DNA of 27,196 bases from Lachnospiraceae bacterium UBA4380. Its GTDB lineage: Bacteria > Bacillota > Clostridia > Lachnospirales > Lachnospiraceae. The position numbers and the translations under genes are program-made. Position 1 is the first letter of the stretch; the number at the start of each line of letters is the position of its first letter. This document shows, one piece after another, positions 12,590-20,771 of the stretch. The stretch is taken from contig DGRU01000004.1 in NCBI GenBank assembly GCA_002390025.1, positions 1-27,196 of the forward strand, written 5' to 3'. The notes under the pieces are model-generated. The model was not told the DNA's origin. It saw only the letters and a list, made by a program, of their open reading frames with translations, and ran no database searches.

Positions 12590-13810
12590 TCACCAGAACA
12601 TTCTGCTGTTATTGTCAACTGCGATCGCCGCGACGCCTCCGTTCTCATCAAAGTCAAAGGATATACACCCGCTCTCATAATAGTATTCGTAATAATCAAA
12701 TCCCAGATGCCAGTCAGCGGTCTTCTTCAGTGATTCGTCATATTCTCCCTCAAAATCATGCATAATATAATAAAATTTGCATTGATCGGATACCTGGCCG
12801 GATGCAGCGGGAGGACCATAGGCCCTTTCAACGTCTTCCTTTGTTGATTGAAGGGAAATCCCCCTCGCCGAGACTGTCCTGTTTTCACCACCGTCTTTTT
12901 CCTCCGGATCTTCACACGAAATTGCCATTCCTCCCGAATAGTCAAAATATTGTTCGCTTGTCCCTCCATAAAAAACATAATCATCAGCGGTCAATGCATC
13001 TTCAGGACCAAGCTGTGAAGCCCGCTCAAAACGTTTCTCCAGTTCTTTCTGTTCTTCGTCCGGTTCCTGTACTGCCGGATTCTCATCTGCAGGAACTGCC
13101 TCATCCGACAGTTCTTCCTCTGCGGGTTCAGCCTCCTCTGCTATTGTTTCCTCCTCTGTCTCCTGCCCGTTTTCCTCTGCTTGCCCGTTTTCCTCTGCTT
13201 CTCCGGTTTCCTCTGCTTCTCCCGTTTCATTGCCATTGGTATTTTCGGAAGCTGTCTCTTTCCGGGCGGATGAAGAGGGGGAAATCTGATCATAGTGCTT
13301 TACAGAGGGACGCCTTATGATCGTAACCACCAGGAAAAGAGCAATGACGACAAGTACAGCAAGTGCAGCGACTGCCAGTGTCCTTCCGCCGGATTGTTTC
13401 TTCCCATCCTCTCTTCGGGAAAAGTCATCCGTCATTGAATCCCCGGCCGGTTCGCGGGGAATATCCTCCGAAAATGATCCCTGACCGGTCCCGGAGGGAA
13501 TGTCCCCTGAAAGCGATCCCCGGCCGGATCCAAAGGGACTGTCCCCTGAAAGCGATCCCTGGCCGGATCCATAGGGACTGTCCCCTGAAAGGGATCCCTG
13601 ACCGGATCCATAGGGGCTGTCCTTTGATAATGATCCCTGGCCGGCCCTGTAGGGGCTTTCCTTTGACAATGATCCCTGACCGGTCCTGTAGGGGCTTTCC
13701 TCCGAAAGTGACCCCTGCCTGGCAGGATGCGAAATGCCCTCCGGGGAAGCTCCCTGTGCCTGATCGCTGAGAGTTTGATCATTTAGAGATGTGTCCTTCT
13801 GATAATCCAT
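12590..13810 (-). CDS. Repeat-containing single-pass membrane protein
   Basis: A 406-residue protein of unknown function. Residues 29-119 hold seven 13-residue repeats of the type GSGQGSLSGDSPY, low in complexity and probably disordered. A membrane helix follows at about 144-166 (TLAVAALAVLVVIALFLVV), then a very acidic Glu/Ala-rich stalk (about 175-265). The C-terminal domain of about 135 residues includes RGISLQSTKEDVERAYGPP, reminiscent of SmpA/BamE-like 'small domain' motifs, and a Tyr/Asp-rich end. The topology is probably repeats inside, stalk and domain outside. The start at 13810 was chosen because GGAGG lies 4 bases upstream; an upstream extension of 93 codons crosses the promoter and is rejected. 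It is divergent from the MoxR operon, suggesting a related envelope role. Confidence 0.8.
   Translation of the reverse strand: MDYQKDTSLNDQTLSDQAQGASPEGISHPARQGSLSEESPYRTGQGSLSKESPYRAGQGSLSKDSPYGSGQGSLSGDSPYGSGQGSLSGDSPFGSGRGSLSGDIPSGTGQGSFSEDIPREPAGDSMTDDFSRREDGKKQSGGRTLAVAALAVLVVIALFLVVTIIRRPSVKHYDQISPSSSARKETASENTNGNETGEAEETGEAEENGQAEENGQETEEETIAEEAEPAEEELSDEAVPADENPAVQEPDEEQKELEKRFERASQLGPEDALTADDYVFYGGTSEQYFDYSGGMAISCEDPEEKDGGENRTVSARGISLQSTKEDVERAYGPPAASGQVSDQCKFYYIMHDFEGEYDESLKKTADWHLGFDYYEYYYESGCISFDFDENGGVAAIAVDNNSRMFW
13454..13726 (-). repeat. Seven 39-bp in-frame coding repeats
   Basis: Seven 39-base units encode 13 residues each, with a degenerate eighth after them. The central copies are nearly identical at DNA level and the edges diverge, as expected for a tandem array that expands and shrinks. 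Changes fall mainly in two positions of the unit (residues 1-2 and 9-10). Confidence 0.9.
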
Positions 13811-14207
13811 CTTTCCTCCATTAACTGCAGCATATTGCCGGTACGGCATTGACAGATGATCAGTCCTGCCTGCGGATCCGGCATCGCGGTAAAATTCGAT
13901 TGTCAATTGCCGGATCACTCCGGCTTTTTCATTATAAAATGAACTGTTTTCGCAGGCAATGGCAAAACATCCTGTGATGACAATGGGAAATCGTCCTCGC
14001 GAAGTTCCCTGTGACCATACCTGCGCACTGACGTGTTCCGGCATGGCAGGAAGGGTAAAAATGATTGTGAAATAAAAAATCATATGCATAAAACAAGTTG
14101 TTCACAATTTAGTGATAGCCTTGTAAGAGATGAAACTTTCCTCTCCTTCCGGCCGGGGCCTGCCCGGCAGTGAGGGAGACATAAAAAAGGAAGCATAGGA
14201 GACGGAA
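13811..14207. other. Divergent intergenic region
   Basis: No gene. It contains the minus-strand promoter above. For the plus-strand MoxR operon the best but weak candidate is TTGTGA (14065-14070) and CATAAA (14087-14092) with a 16-base spacer; the leader then includes a GC-rich CCGGG/CCCGG stem near 14155. Confidence 0.5.
13931..13959 (-). promoter_or_regulatory. Promoter for the repeat-containing membrane protein
   Basis: On the minus strand: -35 TTGCCT, a 17-base spacer, -10 TATAAT. The leader of about 115 bases includes a GCCGG/CCGGC hairpin just after the start. This promoter position supports the downstream ATG at 13810. Confidence 0.7.
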
Positions 14208-15206
14208 ATGAAGGATGAGCACAGTGTCATTTCGGAAAATGATTTCAACTTTTCACAGGAAGTAATCGAGAAGCTGGCCGGCTATTTTTCCAGAAGGGTC
14301 GTCGGCCAGGAAAAGCTCAAATTTTCTCTTGTGGCGTCTGTCATAGCCGACGGTCATGTTCTCATTGAGTCCGTGCCGGGACTGGCAAAGACGACAGCGG
14401 CCAAGGCGATCGCGGATGCGGTGCACGGAAGGTTTTCGCGTATTCAGTGCACGCCGGATCTTCTGCCCAGCGATATTATCGGCACACAGATCTACCATCA
14501 GCACACGGGCAAATTCGAGACCATGTTCGGACCGGTCTTCGCGAATTTTGTTCTTCTCGATGAGGTAAACCGCTCGAGCGCCAAGACCCAGAGTGCCATG
14601 CTGGAGGCCATGCAGGAGAGGCAGGTCACCATCGGCGGTACGACCTACCGCATGCCCCAGGACGTCTTCATCGTGATCGCGACGCAGAACCCCATTGAGC
14701 AGGAGGGCACTTATCCGCTCTCGGAGGCACAGACGGACCGTTTTATGATCAAGGAAAAGATCACCTACCCCACCGTGGACGAGGAGATCGAGATCCTCAA
14801 CAGGATCGAAAGCGGTGCCATTGAAAAAAAGGAGCCTGCGGTTCTGTCTCTCCGGGATGTGGACCGGCTGCAGAGCATTGCGGAGCAGGTCTATGTGGAC
14901 CAGGCTGTCAAGAGGTATATAGCGGACATTGTCAGCGCGACGAGAACCCCGGAGAAGTACCTTCCGAAAGAGAAGGCAGCCTATATCCGGATCGGAGCCA
15001 GCCCCAGGGCAGCCATCAACTTTCTCAGGATCGCAAAGGCCTCGGCTCTGATGCACGGGCGGACCTATGTGTCGCCGGATGATGTCAAGCAGCTGCGCCA
15101 CCAGGTGCTGCGGCACAGAATCGGCCTCAACTACGCCGCAGTCGTGGACAATGTATCCGTTGAAGAGATCATTGACGGAATCGTCAATGCCGTACCGGCA
15201 CCCTGA
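14208..15206 (+). CDS. MoxR family AAA ATPase
   Basis: A 332-residue AAA+ ATPase of the MoxR group, which act as chaperone-like ATPases for vWA-domain partners. The Walker A variant is GLAKTT (58-63), Walker B is FVLLDEVNRSS (D118, E119), sensor 1 is IATQNP (N161), and the arginine-rich C-terminal lid includes IGASPRAAINFLR. The length is normal. The ribosome site AGGAGA lies 5 bases before the ATG. It is the first gene of a six-gene operon; the next gene starts 37 bases on. MoxR genes followed by DUF58, vWA and TPR genes are a well-known arrangement (BatA/BatB-type). Confidence 0.94.
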   Translation: MKDEHSVISENDFNFSQEVIEKLAGYFSRRVVGQEKLKFSLVASVIADGHVLIESVPGLAKTTAAKAIADAVHGRFSRIQCTPDLLPSDIIGTQIYHQHTGKFETMFGPVFANFVLLDEVNRSSAKTQSAMLEAMQERQVTIGGTTYRMPQDVFIVIATQNPIEQEGTYPLSEAQTDRFMIKEKITYPTVDEEIEILNRIESGAIEKKEPAVLSLRDVDRLQSIAEQVYVDQAVKRYIADIVSATRTPEKYLPKEKAAYIRIGASPRAAINFLRIAKASALMHGRTYVSPDDVKQLRHQVLRHRIGLNYAAVVDNVSVEEIIDGIVNAVPAP

Positions 15207-15243
15207 TGGATGCGCAGTCGGACACAGGCAAGTGGAGCGGGAC

Positions 15244-16131
15244 ATGCAAATCGATTTAAAGTTTGACTATCTGGACAGGGTGCGGAAAATTGCCGCCCTC
15301 TATACAAAGAGAAAGACCTCCGATCTGCTGGACGGAGACTTTCATTCGCTGCAGCACGGGCGTAGTCTGGATTTCGATGACCTGCGGGAGTACCGGTTCG
15401 GGGACGACGTCAATATGATTGACTGGAAGTCTTCGTCCAGGGCGGGCAAGACCCTGATCCGCAGGTATTTCGCCGAACGCAGGCACAACGTGCTCTTTGT
15501 CGGCGACACCGGCCTCAAAATGACAGGCGATACGCCGGCGGGAGAATCCAAGGAGCAGATTGCCCTGATGGCCTTCGGTATTGCGGCCTATCTTTTCGGC
15601 AAGCAGGGGGTCAACTATGCCCTCTCCTGCTGTGACCGGGACGGAAACAGGATCACCCCTTTCCTGTCGGGTCCGGGGCATCTGGAGGAACTGCTCTACA
15701 GTTACAAAAATGCCATCGAGAACGGCGAGCCGTCCCAAAGTTTCGGCGAAACACTCTTTAAAACGGCCTCTTCCTTTGTGCGCCACATGGTCATGATCCT
15801 CATTACGGACGCGGAAGGGCTGGCCCAGCTGGATGAGGGGCTGATCAGGAGGCTGATCTATTACAACGATGTCTATATTTTCTGCATCGAGGACGCAAGT
15901 CTGACAGACGAAAACGCCTACGACCTGGAGGCCGGCGCCTTCGCGGATCCCTTCCTGGCCATCTGCGAGGACCTTCGCAGGCAGGAGCAGCAGATCCGGG
16001 AGCAGATGGAGCAGTCTGCCGAGAGAGCTCTGACGCCGAACCGTATTTTTTTCAAAAAAATATCGCGGGAGTCGGAAATCATAGATGCACTGATCTGGCT
16101 TTTCGGAAGAAGAAGGGGGACTATCCTATGA
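15244..16131 (+). CDS. DUF58 domain protein
   Basis: A 295-residue protein with the DUF58 signature at about residues 40-75: SLDFDDLREYRFGDDVNMIDW followed by SSSRAGKTLIRRYFAE. It continues into a vWA-like fold region (NVLFVGDTGLKM, MVMILITDAEG). No membrane helix is visible, unlike many DUF58 proteins that carry two N-terminal helices, so this is the short, cytoplasmic type. The start at 15244 was chosen for GGAG six bases upstream; the longer frame would overlap the MoxR gene by 140 bases. It ends in an ATGA overlap with the next gene. It presumably works with the MoxR ATPase. Confidence 0.9.
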   Translation: MQIDLKFDYLDRVRKIAALYTKRKTSDLLDGDFHSLQHGRSLDFDDLREYRFGDDVNMIDWKSSSRAGKTLIRRYFAERRHNVLFVGDTGLKMTGDTPAGESKEQIALMAFGIAAYLFGKQGVNYALSCCDRDGNRITPFLSGPGHLEELLYSYKNAIENGEPSQSFGETLFKTASSFVRHMVMILITDAEGLAQLDEGLIRRLIYYNDVYIFCIEDASLTDENAYDLEAGAFADPFLAICEDLRRQEQQIREQMEQSAERALTPNRIFFKKISRESEIIDALIWLFGRRRGTIL

Positions 16132-16592
16132 AATATTCAGTCGGACTGGAATCTCCTTTTGCCTTTTCCGGCCGCTGGTACCTGGTCGGAGCAGGCCTCA
16201 TCCTGCTCGCGGTCCTGATCCGTTTTGCGGCCGGCAGGATCCTGAACAGAGCAGGCAGCAGCTATCCCGCCCTGTGGAAACGGAAAGCAATTTCCCGATA
16301 CCGCAAAAAATACCTGCAGCGAATCGACCAGGTCGAAGCCGACTTCGGAAAAGGTCAGATCGACACGAGGGAGGTCTGCCAGCGTATGAGCAGGGAAGTG
16401 CGCTCTTTCGTCCATGCAGTGACGGGATGGCGGACAGATACCATGGTCTATCTGGAGCTGACCAGGCTGGGCAGACCTGAGCTGGCAGAACTTGTCAGAC
16501 AGTACTATGAACCTGAGTTTGCATTTTACTCCGAAGCAGATGCAAAACTCGCAATCGAAAAAGGCAAGGAGCTGATCATAAAATGGGAGTAA
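16128..16592 (+). CDS. Small single-pass membrane protein of the MoxR operon
   Basis: A 154-residue protein with one N-terminal helix (about 17-40, RWYLVGAGLILLAVLIRFAAG) and a basic, helical cytoplasmic part (KRKAISRYRKKYLQRIDQVEADF). Position, size and topology resemble the DUF4381-type proteins found between DUF58 and vWA genes in MoxR operons, but I cannot confirm the family. It overlaps its neighbours on both sides (4 and 10 bases), so translation is tightly coupled. It may anchor the complex; this is inference. Confidence 0.78.
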   Translation: MKYSVGLESPFAFSGRWYLVGAGLILLAVLIRFAAGRILNRAGSSYPALWKRKAISRYRKKYLQRIDQVEADFGKGQIDTREVCQRMSREVRSFVHAVTGWRTDTMVYLELTRLGRPELAELVRQYYEPEFAFYSEADAKLAIEKGKELIIKWE

Positions 16593-18739
16593 ATTATCGT
16601 TATCCCGGCACGCTCCTGATCGGAGGAATCCTGATCGCTCTCGTCTGTCTCATCGCATGGACGATGAAAAAAAGGCACAGGAGAAAGGCGGGTCTGAGGG
16701 CGGCAAATACCGGCCGCCTGAAGGCGCATCCCCTCTATAAGAGAAAGCTCTTTGAGGCGAGGGTTTTCAGGATCCTTACCATGACGGGTATTCTCCTCTC
16801 TCTCATCGCCGCCCTCTTCCTGACGGCCAGGCCCTACAAAGAGGAAATGCGAAAGGACACGGTCAGCCGCAGGGATATTTTTCTCTGTATCGATCTGTCG
16901 TCCTCAAACTACGCGGGGGTCAGGGACCTGGTGGAGGAATTCGGCAGGACTGTGGAGGGACTCGACGGAGACCGGATCGGGATCTCTGTTTTCAACACCT
17001 CCAGCGTGCGCTACGTTCCGGTGACGGACGACTACGATTTCGTGCAGGGACGACTCAAAGAGCTTGCAGAGTATCTGGAGGCCGAACAGGAATTTACGGT
17101 CTCCTATGTCAACAAATACGACTCGGTCTACGATATTCCCGAGTCCGAGCGCGCCCGCTACCAGGAACTGAACAGGATCCTGGCCTCCTTTGACCAGGGA
17201 ATCACGGCAGGCTATGAAGTAAAAGGCACGAGTGCCGTCGGGGAAGGCCTGGCTTCCTGTCTCTTCAGCTTCCCGGAACTGACAAAGGAAGACAGGACAA
17301 GGATCATTATCTTCCTCACAGACAATAAGGAAGAGCTTCTGGATGAGCCGCTCGCGACACTGGAAGAAGCCGCGCAGATGTGCAAATCCGACAAGGTCAC
17401 TGTCTTCGGAATCTATCCCGGTTCCGGCAATACCGCTCAGAGAGATCAGGGAGAAAAAGACGGTTCAAATGCCGGTTCTGGAGCCGTTTCTCAGGCGGAC
17501 GCTGCCGGCGGTCAGGACCAGACGGACTCCGCCGGTAAAAAAGACTCCTCCGGCAATACAGAGGGCGCCGGCGATCCAGAAGGAGCCGGTTCCGCAGATG
17601 AAAAGGCCCGGATGAAGGCCGCGGTGGAGCTGACCGGCGGAAGCTTCTATGAATCGGGCTCATCGCTCACGGCTGAGGATATCCTGGAACAGATCGCGTC
17701 CAGGGAGAAACAGAACACCAAAACACGGACCGCCTCCATCGACAGGGATACGCCCTTTTTCTGGTTCTGTGTCCTCATCGCAGGATTTGTCATCCTTCTG
17801 GCAGTCACGGCCTTTTTTGTCCTGCGCAGAGGCATCCGCAAGGGACAGCTGCCGCGCAAGCTGACAGCCGCAGTCCTGCTGGCCGCCATGGCGGCCTCCC
17901 TGGTGGTGATCGGGATCCGCCCCATGTATCTGAGCCCGTCTGCGGAGATCATGACCGGCAACCTGGACGTGGCCCTTGTCGTCGATACGACGATCAGCAT
18001 GTGGGCACAGGACCACGGCTCCGGGACCCGCATGGACGGGGTAAAAAAGGATATCCACGCCATCATGAACGCTCTGCCCGGCAGCAGCTTCTCGCTGATC
18101 CGCTTCGACAACGGCGCGGAGATCCTGACACCCTTCACCCAGGACATCGAAGCCGTCAGCGACATGGTCGACGAACTCGATCCGCCCGCTTACTCGACAG
18201 CGCGGGGGTCCTCTCTCAACACTGCCTTTGAGGCACTCGACGCGACCCTGCAGTCTGCCGGCAGAAAGGCGGGAAACCGCAGGACCGTCGTATTTGTATT
18301 CAGCGACGGCGAGACCACCGACGGATCAAAGCTCAGGAGTTTTCATGAACTGCAGAGTATGATCAGTGAGGGTGCCGTGCTCGGCTACGGAACAAAGGAC
18401 GGCGGCAGGATGGAGTATCCCGGCAGGGGCTTTATCAAAAACAACTCCACCGGAGAGTATGCTCTGTCCTGTATGGATGCGGAGTCCCTGCAGAAGATGG
18501 CAGATGATCTGGATCTGACCTACATCGACGCGACCGATGATTACTTCTCCCATAAGGGGCTCAACGGATCCTCTCTGGGGACGAGACTGTATTCCATCCG
18601 CCTGCTCAGCAAAAATGTCGCCTTTTCAGACGGCGACCGGGACGGTTATGAAGACACGTATTTTTACTTTTCCGGATTCGTTGAACTACTGCTTCTCATC
18701 TGGCTGTATTTGACGATCTACAGAGGAGGTGTGGCCTGA
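16583..18739 (+). CDS. Double-vWA membrane protein (BatA/BatB-like fusion)
   Basis: A 718-residue membrane protein with two von Willebrand A domains. The order is: helix 8-28, helix 64-82, vWA1 from about 98 (metal site DLSSS, D104; IIFLTDNKE), a Gly/Ser/Asp linker (about 282-345), helix 392-415, helix 429-446, vWA2 from about 462 (metal site DTTIS at D468; FVFSDGETTD), final helix 697-714. The unit 'two helices then vWA' thus occurs twice in one chain. Elsewhere BatA and BatB are separate genes, each with this layout. vWA2 has Thr in place of the first Ser of the metal site. The protein overlaps the previous gene by 10 bases and the next by one (TGATG). Confidence 0.9.
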   Translation: MGVNYRYPGTLLIGGILIALVCLIAWTMKKRHRRKAGLRAANTGRLKAHPLYKRKLFEARVFRILTMTGILLSLIAALFLTARPYKEEMRKDTVSRRDIFLCIDLSSSNYAGVRDLVEEFGRTVEGLDGDRIGISVFNTSSVRYVPVTDDYDFVQGRLKELAEYLEAEQEFTVSYVNKYDSVYDIPESERARYQELNRILASFDQGITAGYEVKGTSAVGEGLASCLFSFPELTKEDRTRIIIFLTDNKEELLDEPLATLEEAAQMCKSDKVTVFGIYPGSGNTAQRDQGEKDGSNAGSGAVSQADAAGGQDQTDSAGKKDSSGNTEGAGDPEGAGSADEKARMKAAVELTGGSFYESGSSLTAEDILEQIASREKQNTKTRTASIDRDTPFFWFCVLIAGFVILLAVTAFFVLRRGIRKGQLPRKLTAAVLLAAMAASLVVIGIRPMYLSPSAEIMTGNLDVALVVDTTISMWAQDHGSGTRMDGVKKDIHAIMNALPGSSFSLIRFDNGAEILTPFTQDIEAVSDMVDELDPPAYSTARGSSLNTAFEALDATLQSAGRKAGNRRTVVFVFSDGETTDGSKLRSFHELQSMISEGAVLGYGTKDGGRMEYPGRGFIKNNSTGEYALSCMDAESLQKMADDLDLTYIDATDDYFSHKGLNGSSLGTRLYSIRLLSKNVAFSDGDRDGYEDTYFYFSGFVELLLLIWLYLTIYRGGVA

Positions 18740-19557
18740 TGGATTCCAAAATGCCCGATCATGTCAGAGCCTTCCGGCTCCTGCATATCCTTCTGGATCT
18801 GCTCTGCTGCCTGATCGCAGTCCTGGGCCTGCTCTTTCTGGCCAGAAATATCGTCAACTTTGCTTTTCTGAAAAACTATGAGAAGGGAAGCTATTCCAGA
18901 CTGCCGGAGAGCGCTCTTTCGCCCCTCCGCCTGGGCCAGAACTATGTCGTGCCCTATAACATGGGAAATATCGAATACCAGCTGGGGGATTATGAGAAGG
19001 CAATCACTTATTATCAGCAGGCGCTCAGATCCAATCCGCCCGCCCGGGACGAGGAGTGCATGATCCGCGTCAATCTGGCTCTGACCATGTGTCATACCAT
19101 CAATTTTGAAGACATGAATCTCTCGGATCAGGATGCTGTCTCGGAAGCGGTCAATACCCTGGTAAATGCCAGATCGGTCCTGACCGTCCACGAATGTGCG
19201 AGCGAGTCCGCAGACACCGATGAGGGCCACTTTGCAGATGCCGACCGCTTAAAACATGATATCGACGATATGCTGAAAAAGCTTCAGGACCAGTCCGGGT
19301 CTGGCGAAGACCAGAAAAAGAAAAGTGATCCGCAGGAGCAGGATGACAAGGATCAGCAGCAGGACAGCGACAGGTCGGACGATCACAGATCCAGCCAACA
19401 GAAACAGCAGGAGCAGGCGCGCCAGGATGAACTCAAAGACCAGCTCAGCCGGCAGAAAAAGGATCTGGAGAACGGAAACAGCTCATCGGAGGGAAATGGT
19501 TTCCGCTACATCGAGGGCGGAAACACGAGCGGATATGGAGACGGTACGCTATGGTAA
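18739..19557 (+). CDS. TPR membrane protein (BatC-like)
   Basis: A 272-residue protein. An N-terminal helix (about 15-38, ILLDLLCCLIAVLGLLFLA) precedes a tetratricopeptide segment at about 72-105 (YNMGNIEYQLGDYEKAITYY). The C-terminal 100 residues are very hydrophilic (DDKDQQQDSDRSDD, QQKQQEQARQ) and end in a Gly/Ser-rich GNTSGYGDGTLW. This matches the TPR partner (BatC) of vWA proteins in Bat operons. The start codon shares a base with the vWA stop, and the end overlaps the lipoprotein gene by 7 bases. Confidence 0.85.
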   Translation: MDSKMPDHVRAFRLLHILLDLLCCLIAVLGLLFLARNIVNFAFLKNYEKGSYSRLPESALSPLRLGQNYVVPYNMGNIEYQLGDYEKAITYYQQALRSNPPARDEECMIRVNLALTMCHTINFEDMNLSDQDAVSEAVNTLVNARSVLTVHECASESADTDEGHFADADRLKHDIDDMLKKLQDQSGSGEDQKKKSDPQEQDDKDQQQDSDRSDDHRSSQQKQQEQARQDELKDQLSRQKKDLENGNSSSEGNGFRYIEGGNTSGYGDGTLW

Positions 19558-20633
19558 AGAAAAACAGAACTATGAGAATGATCCTGCTGGGCTTTCTGTC
19601 GGCAGCCATCCTCCTGACCGGGTGCAGACATTCCGGTTCTCCCCTCGATCCCCCGGAGAGGACCGAGAACGCTGAGGATGCTGACGGCGGCAGCCGGGAC
19701 CGGGGAGATGGCTCCGGGCAGGCTTCAGGGAGAGAAAATAGGGACGGAAGCCTTTTCTTCGGCAGCGATCTGTCCGAAAGCGGGGAAGAGGATGCCTCCG
19801 GCATTGTGATCCAGGGACCGGACCTCCCCCCGGACGGTCAGCGCTATGATGAGTGGAAAGGCTTTCAGTACACCAAGGAGACTTCTTTCCCCGTCAGGAC
19901 CTACTGGTCGATCGGATCCTATGACGGCAGGTCAGGGGCCGCGGCGGGCCTCTACCAGAATCCCGAACACATAGAAGACGGGGTTCTGGAGATCGTCGAC
20001 GCAAAGGCCGAGCCTGTGGGCGGTGAAATGGAGCTGCGGTCCGGCGGCTATGTGGACATCACCATCGAGACAAGGTGGACCGGCACCATGAATTTCACAA
20101 CCGAGGATGAATTCAATACCTTTGGAACCCATATTTCCTGGGGCGACAATGAAGTCCTGCCCTGCGACGCCTACACCGGAACGTCACTGCTCAACTATTC
20201 CGGCCAGGGAAACGAGGAAGACAGTATCAACATCGGCGAAGCCTACGACACCGGCATGGTGGAATCCGATATCACCTGGAACAGCCGCACTTACCGTCTG
20301 TTTGCAAAATCGGACAAGCGAAACGCCAGTTTCGGCGAGACCTCCTACCGCTCGACAGCCGGCGGCGTTTCCGTCACCGAGCCCGGCGCCGTGGAGACCA
20401 CCTACACGCTGCGCGTCCCGGCGGACTACGACGGCATGGTGCTCGCCATCGACAAGGACATCACCGATGAAAAGGCCGCTCATATCGATGAAAAGGCCGA
20501 ATTTCTCCCCACCTCCGACACCTATGCGGACATCCTGACGACTGACACAGGTGTAAAACAGACTGCCGACGACTTCTATTTCATCAAGGTATCCGACCTG
20601 CTGGAACTGTTCCGTTCCCAAAAGGGCAGCTGA
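19551..20633 (+). CDS. Lipoprotein of the MoxR operon
   Basis: A 360-residue secreted lipoprotein: basic start, hydrophobic core LLGFLSAAILL and a lipobox LLTGC with the cysteine at 25. A disordered acidic Gly/Asp/Ser stretch runs to about residue 95. The remaining 265 residues look beta-rich (YVDITIETRWTGTMNF, ETTYTLRVPADYDGMVLAID). I do not recognise the domain; it does not read like BatD. As last gene of a tightly coupled operon it is likely the exposed component or client of the MoxR/vWA assembly; that is inference. A strong terminator follows. Confidence 0.8.
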   Translation: MVKKNRTMRMILLGFLSAAILLTGCRHSGSPLDPPERTENAEDADGGSRDRGDGSGQASGRENRDGSLFFGSDLSESGEEDASGIVIQGPDLPPDGQRYDEWKGFQYTKETSFPVRTYWSIGSYDGRSGAAAGLYQNPEHIEDGVLEIVDAKAEPVGGEMELRSGGYVDITIETRWTGTMNFTTEDEFNTFGTHISWGDNEVLPCDAYTGTSLLNYSGQGNEEDSINIGEAYDTGMVESDITWNSRTYRLFAKSDKRNASFGETSYRSTAGGVSVTEPGAVETTYTLRVPADYDGMVLAIDKDITDEKAAHIDEKAEFLPTSDTYADILTTDTGVKQTADDFYFIKVSDLLELFRSQKGS

Positions 20634-20670
20634 CCCGGTTCGGAACCGGTTCAGAACTCCAGATACAAAA

Positions 20671-20729
20671 AGACCGCGCCTGTGATCGATCAGCACGCTG
20701 ATCCTCACACAGGACGCGGTTCTTTTTTT
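20671..20729. terminator. Bidirectional intrinsic terminator
   Basis: Outer arms ACCGCGCCTGTG (20673-20684) and CACAGGACGCGGT (20708-20720) pair with one bulge, and an inner GATCAGC/GCTGATC stem closes the loop. The plus strand is followed by a run of seven T residues, and the minus strand by five T residues. It separates the plus-strand MoxR operon from the convergent antiporter operon. Confidence 0.88.
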
Positions 20730-20771
20730 CATAGATCCTTTTTCATAGATCCTTTTTTGAAGAGTCATGCT

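Noticed and set aside
13811..14089. 93-codon N-terminal extension of the repeat-containing membrane protein
   Set aside because: It crosses a good promoter, and the downstream ATG has a clear GGAGG site.
14253..15245. Long antisense frame across the MoxR gene
   Set aside because: Shadow of a GC-rich conserved gene; no ribosome site or family.
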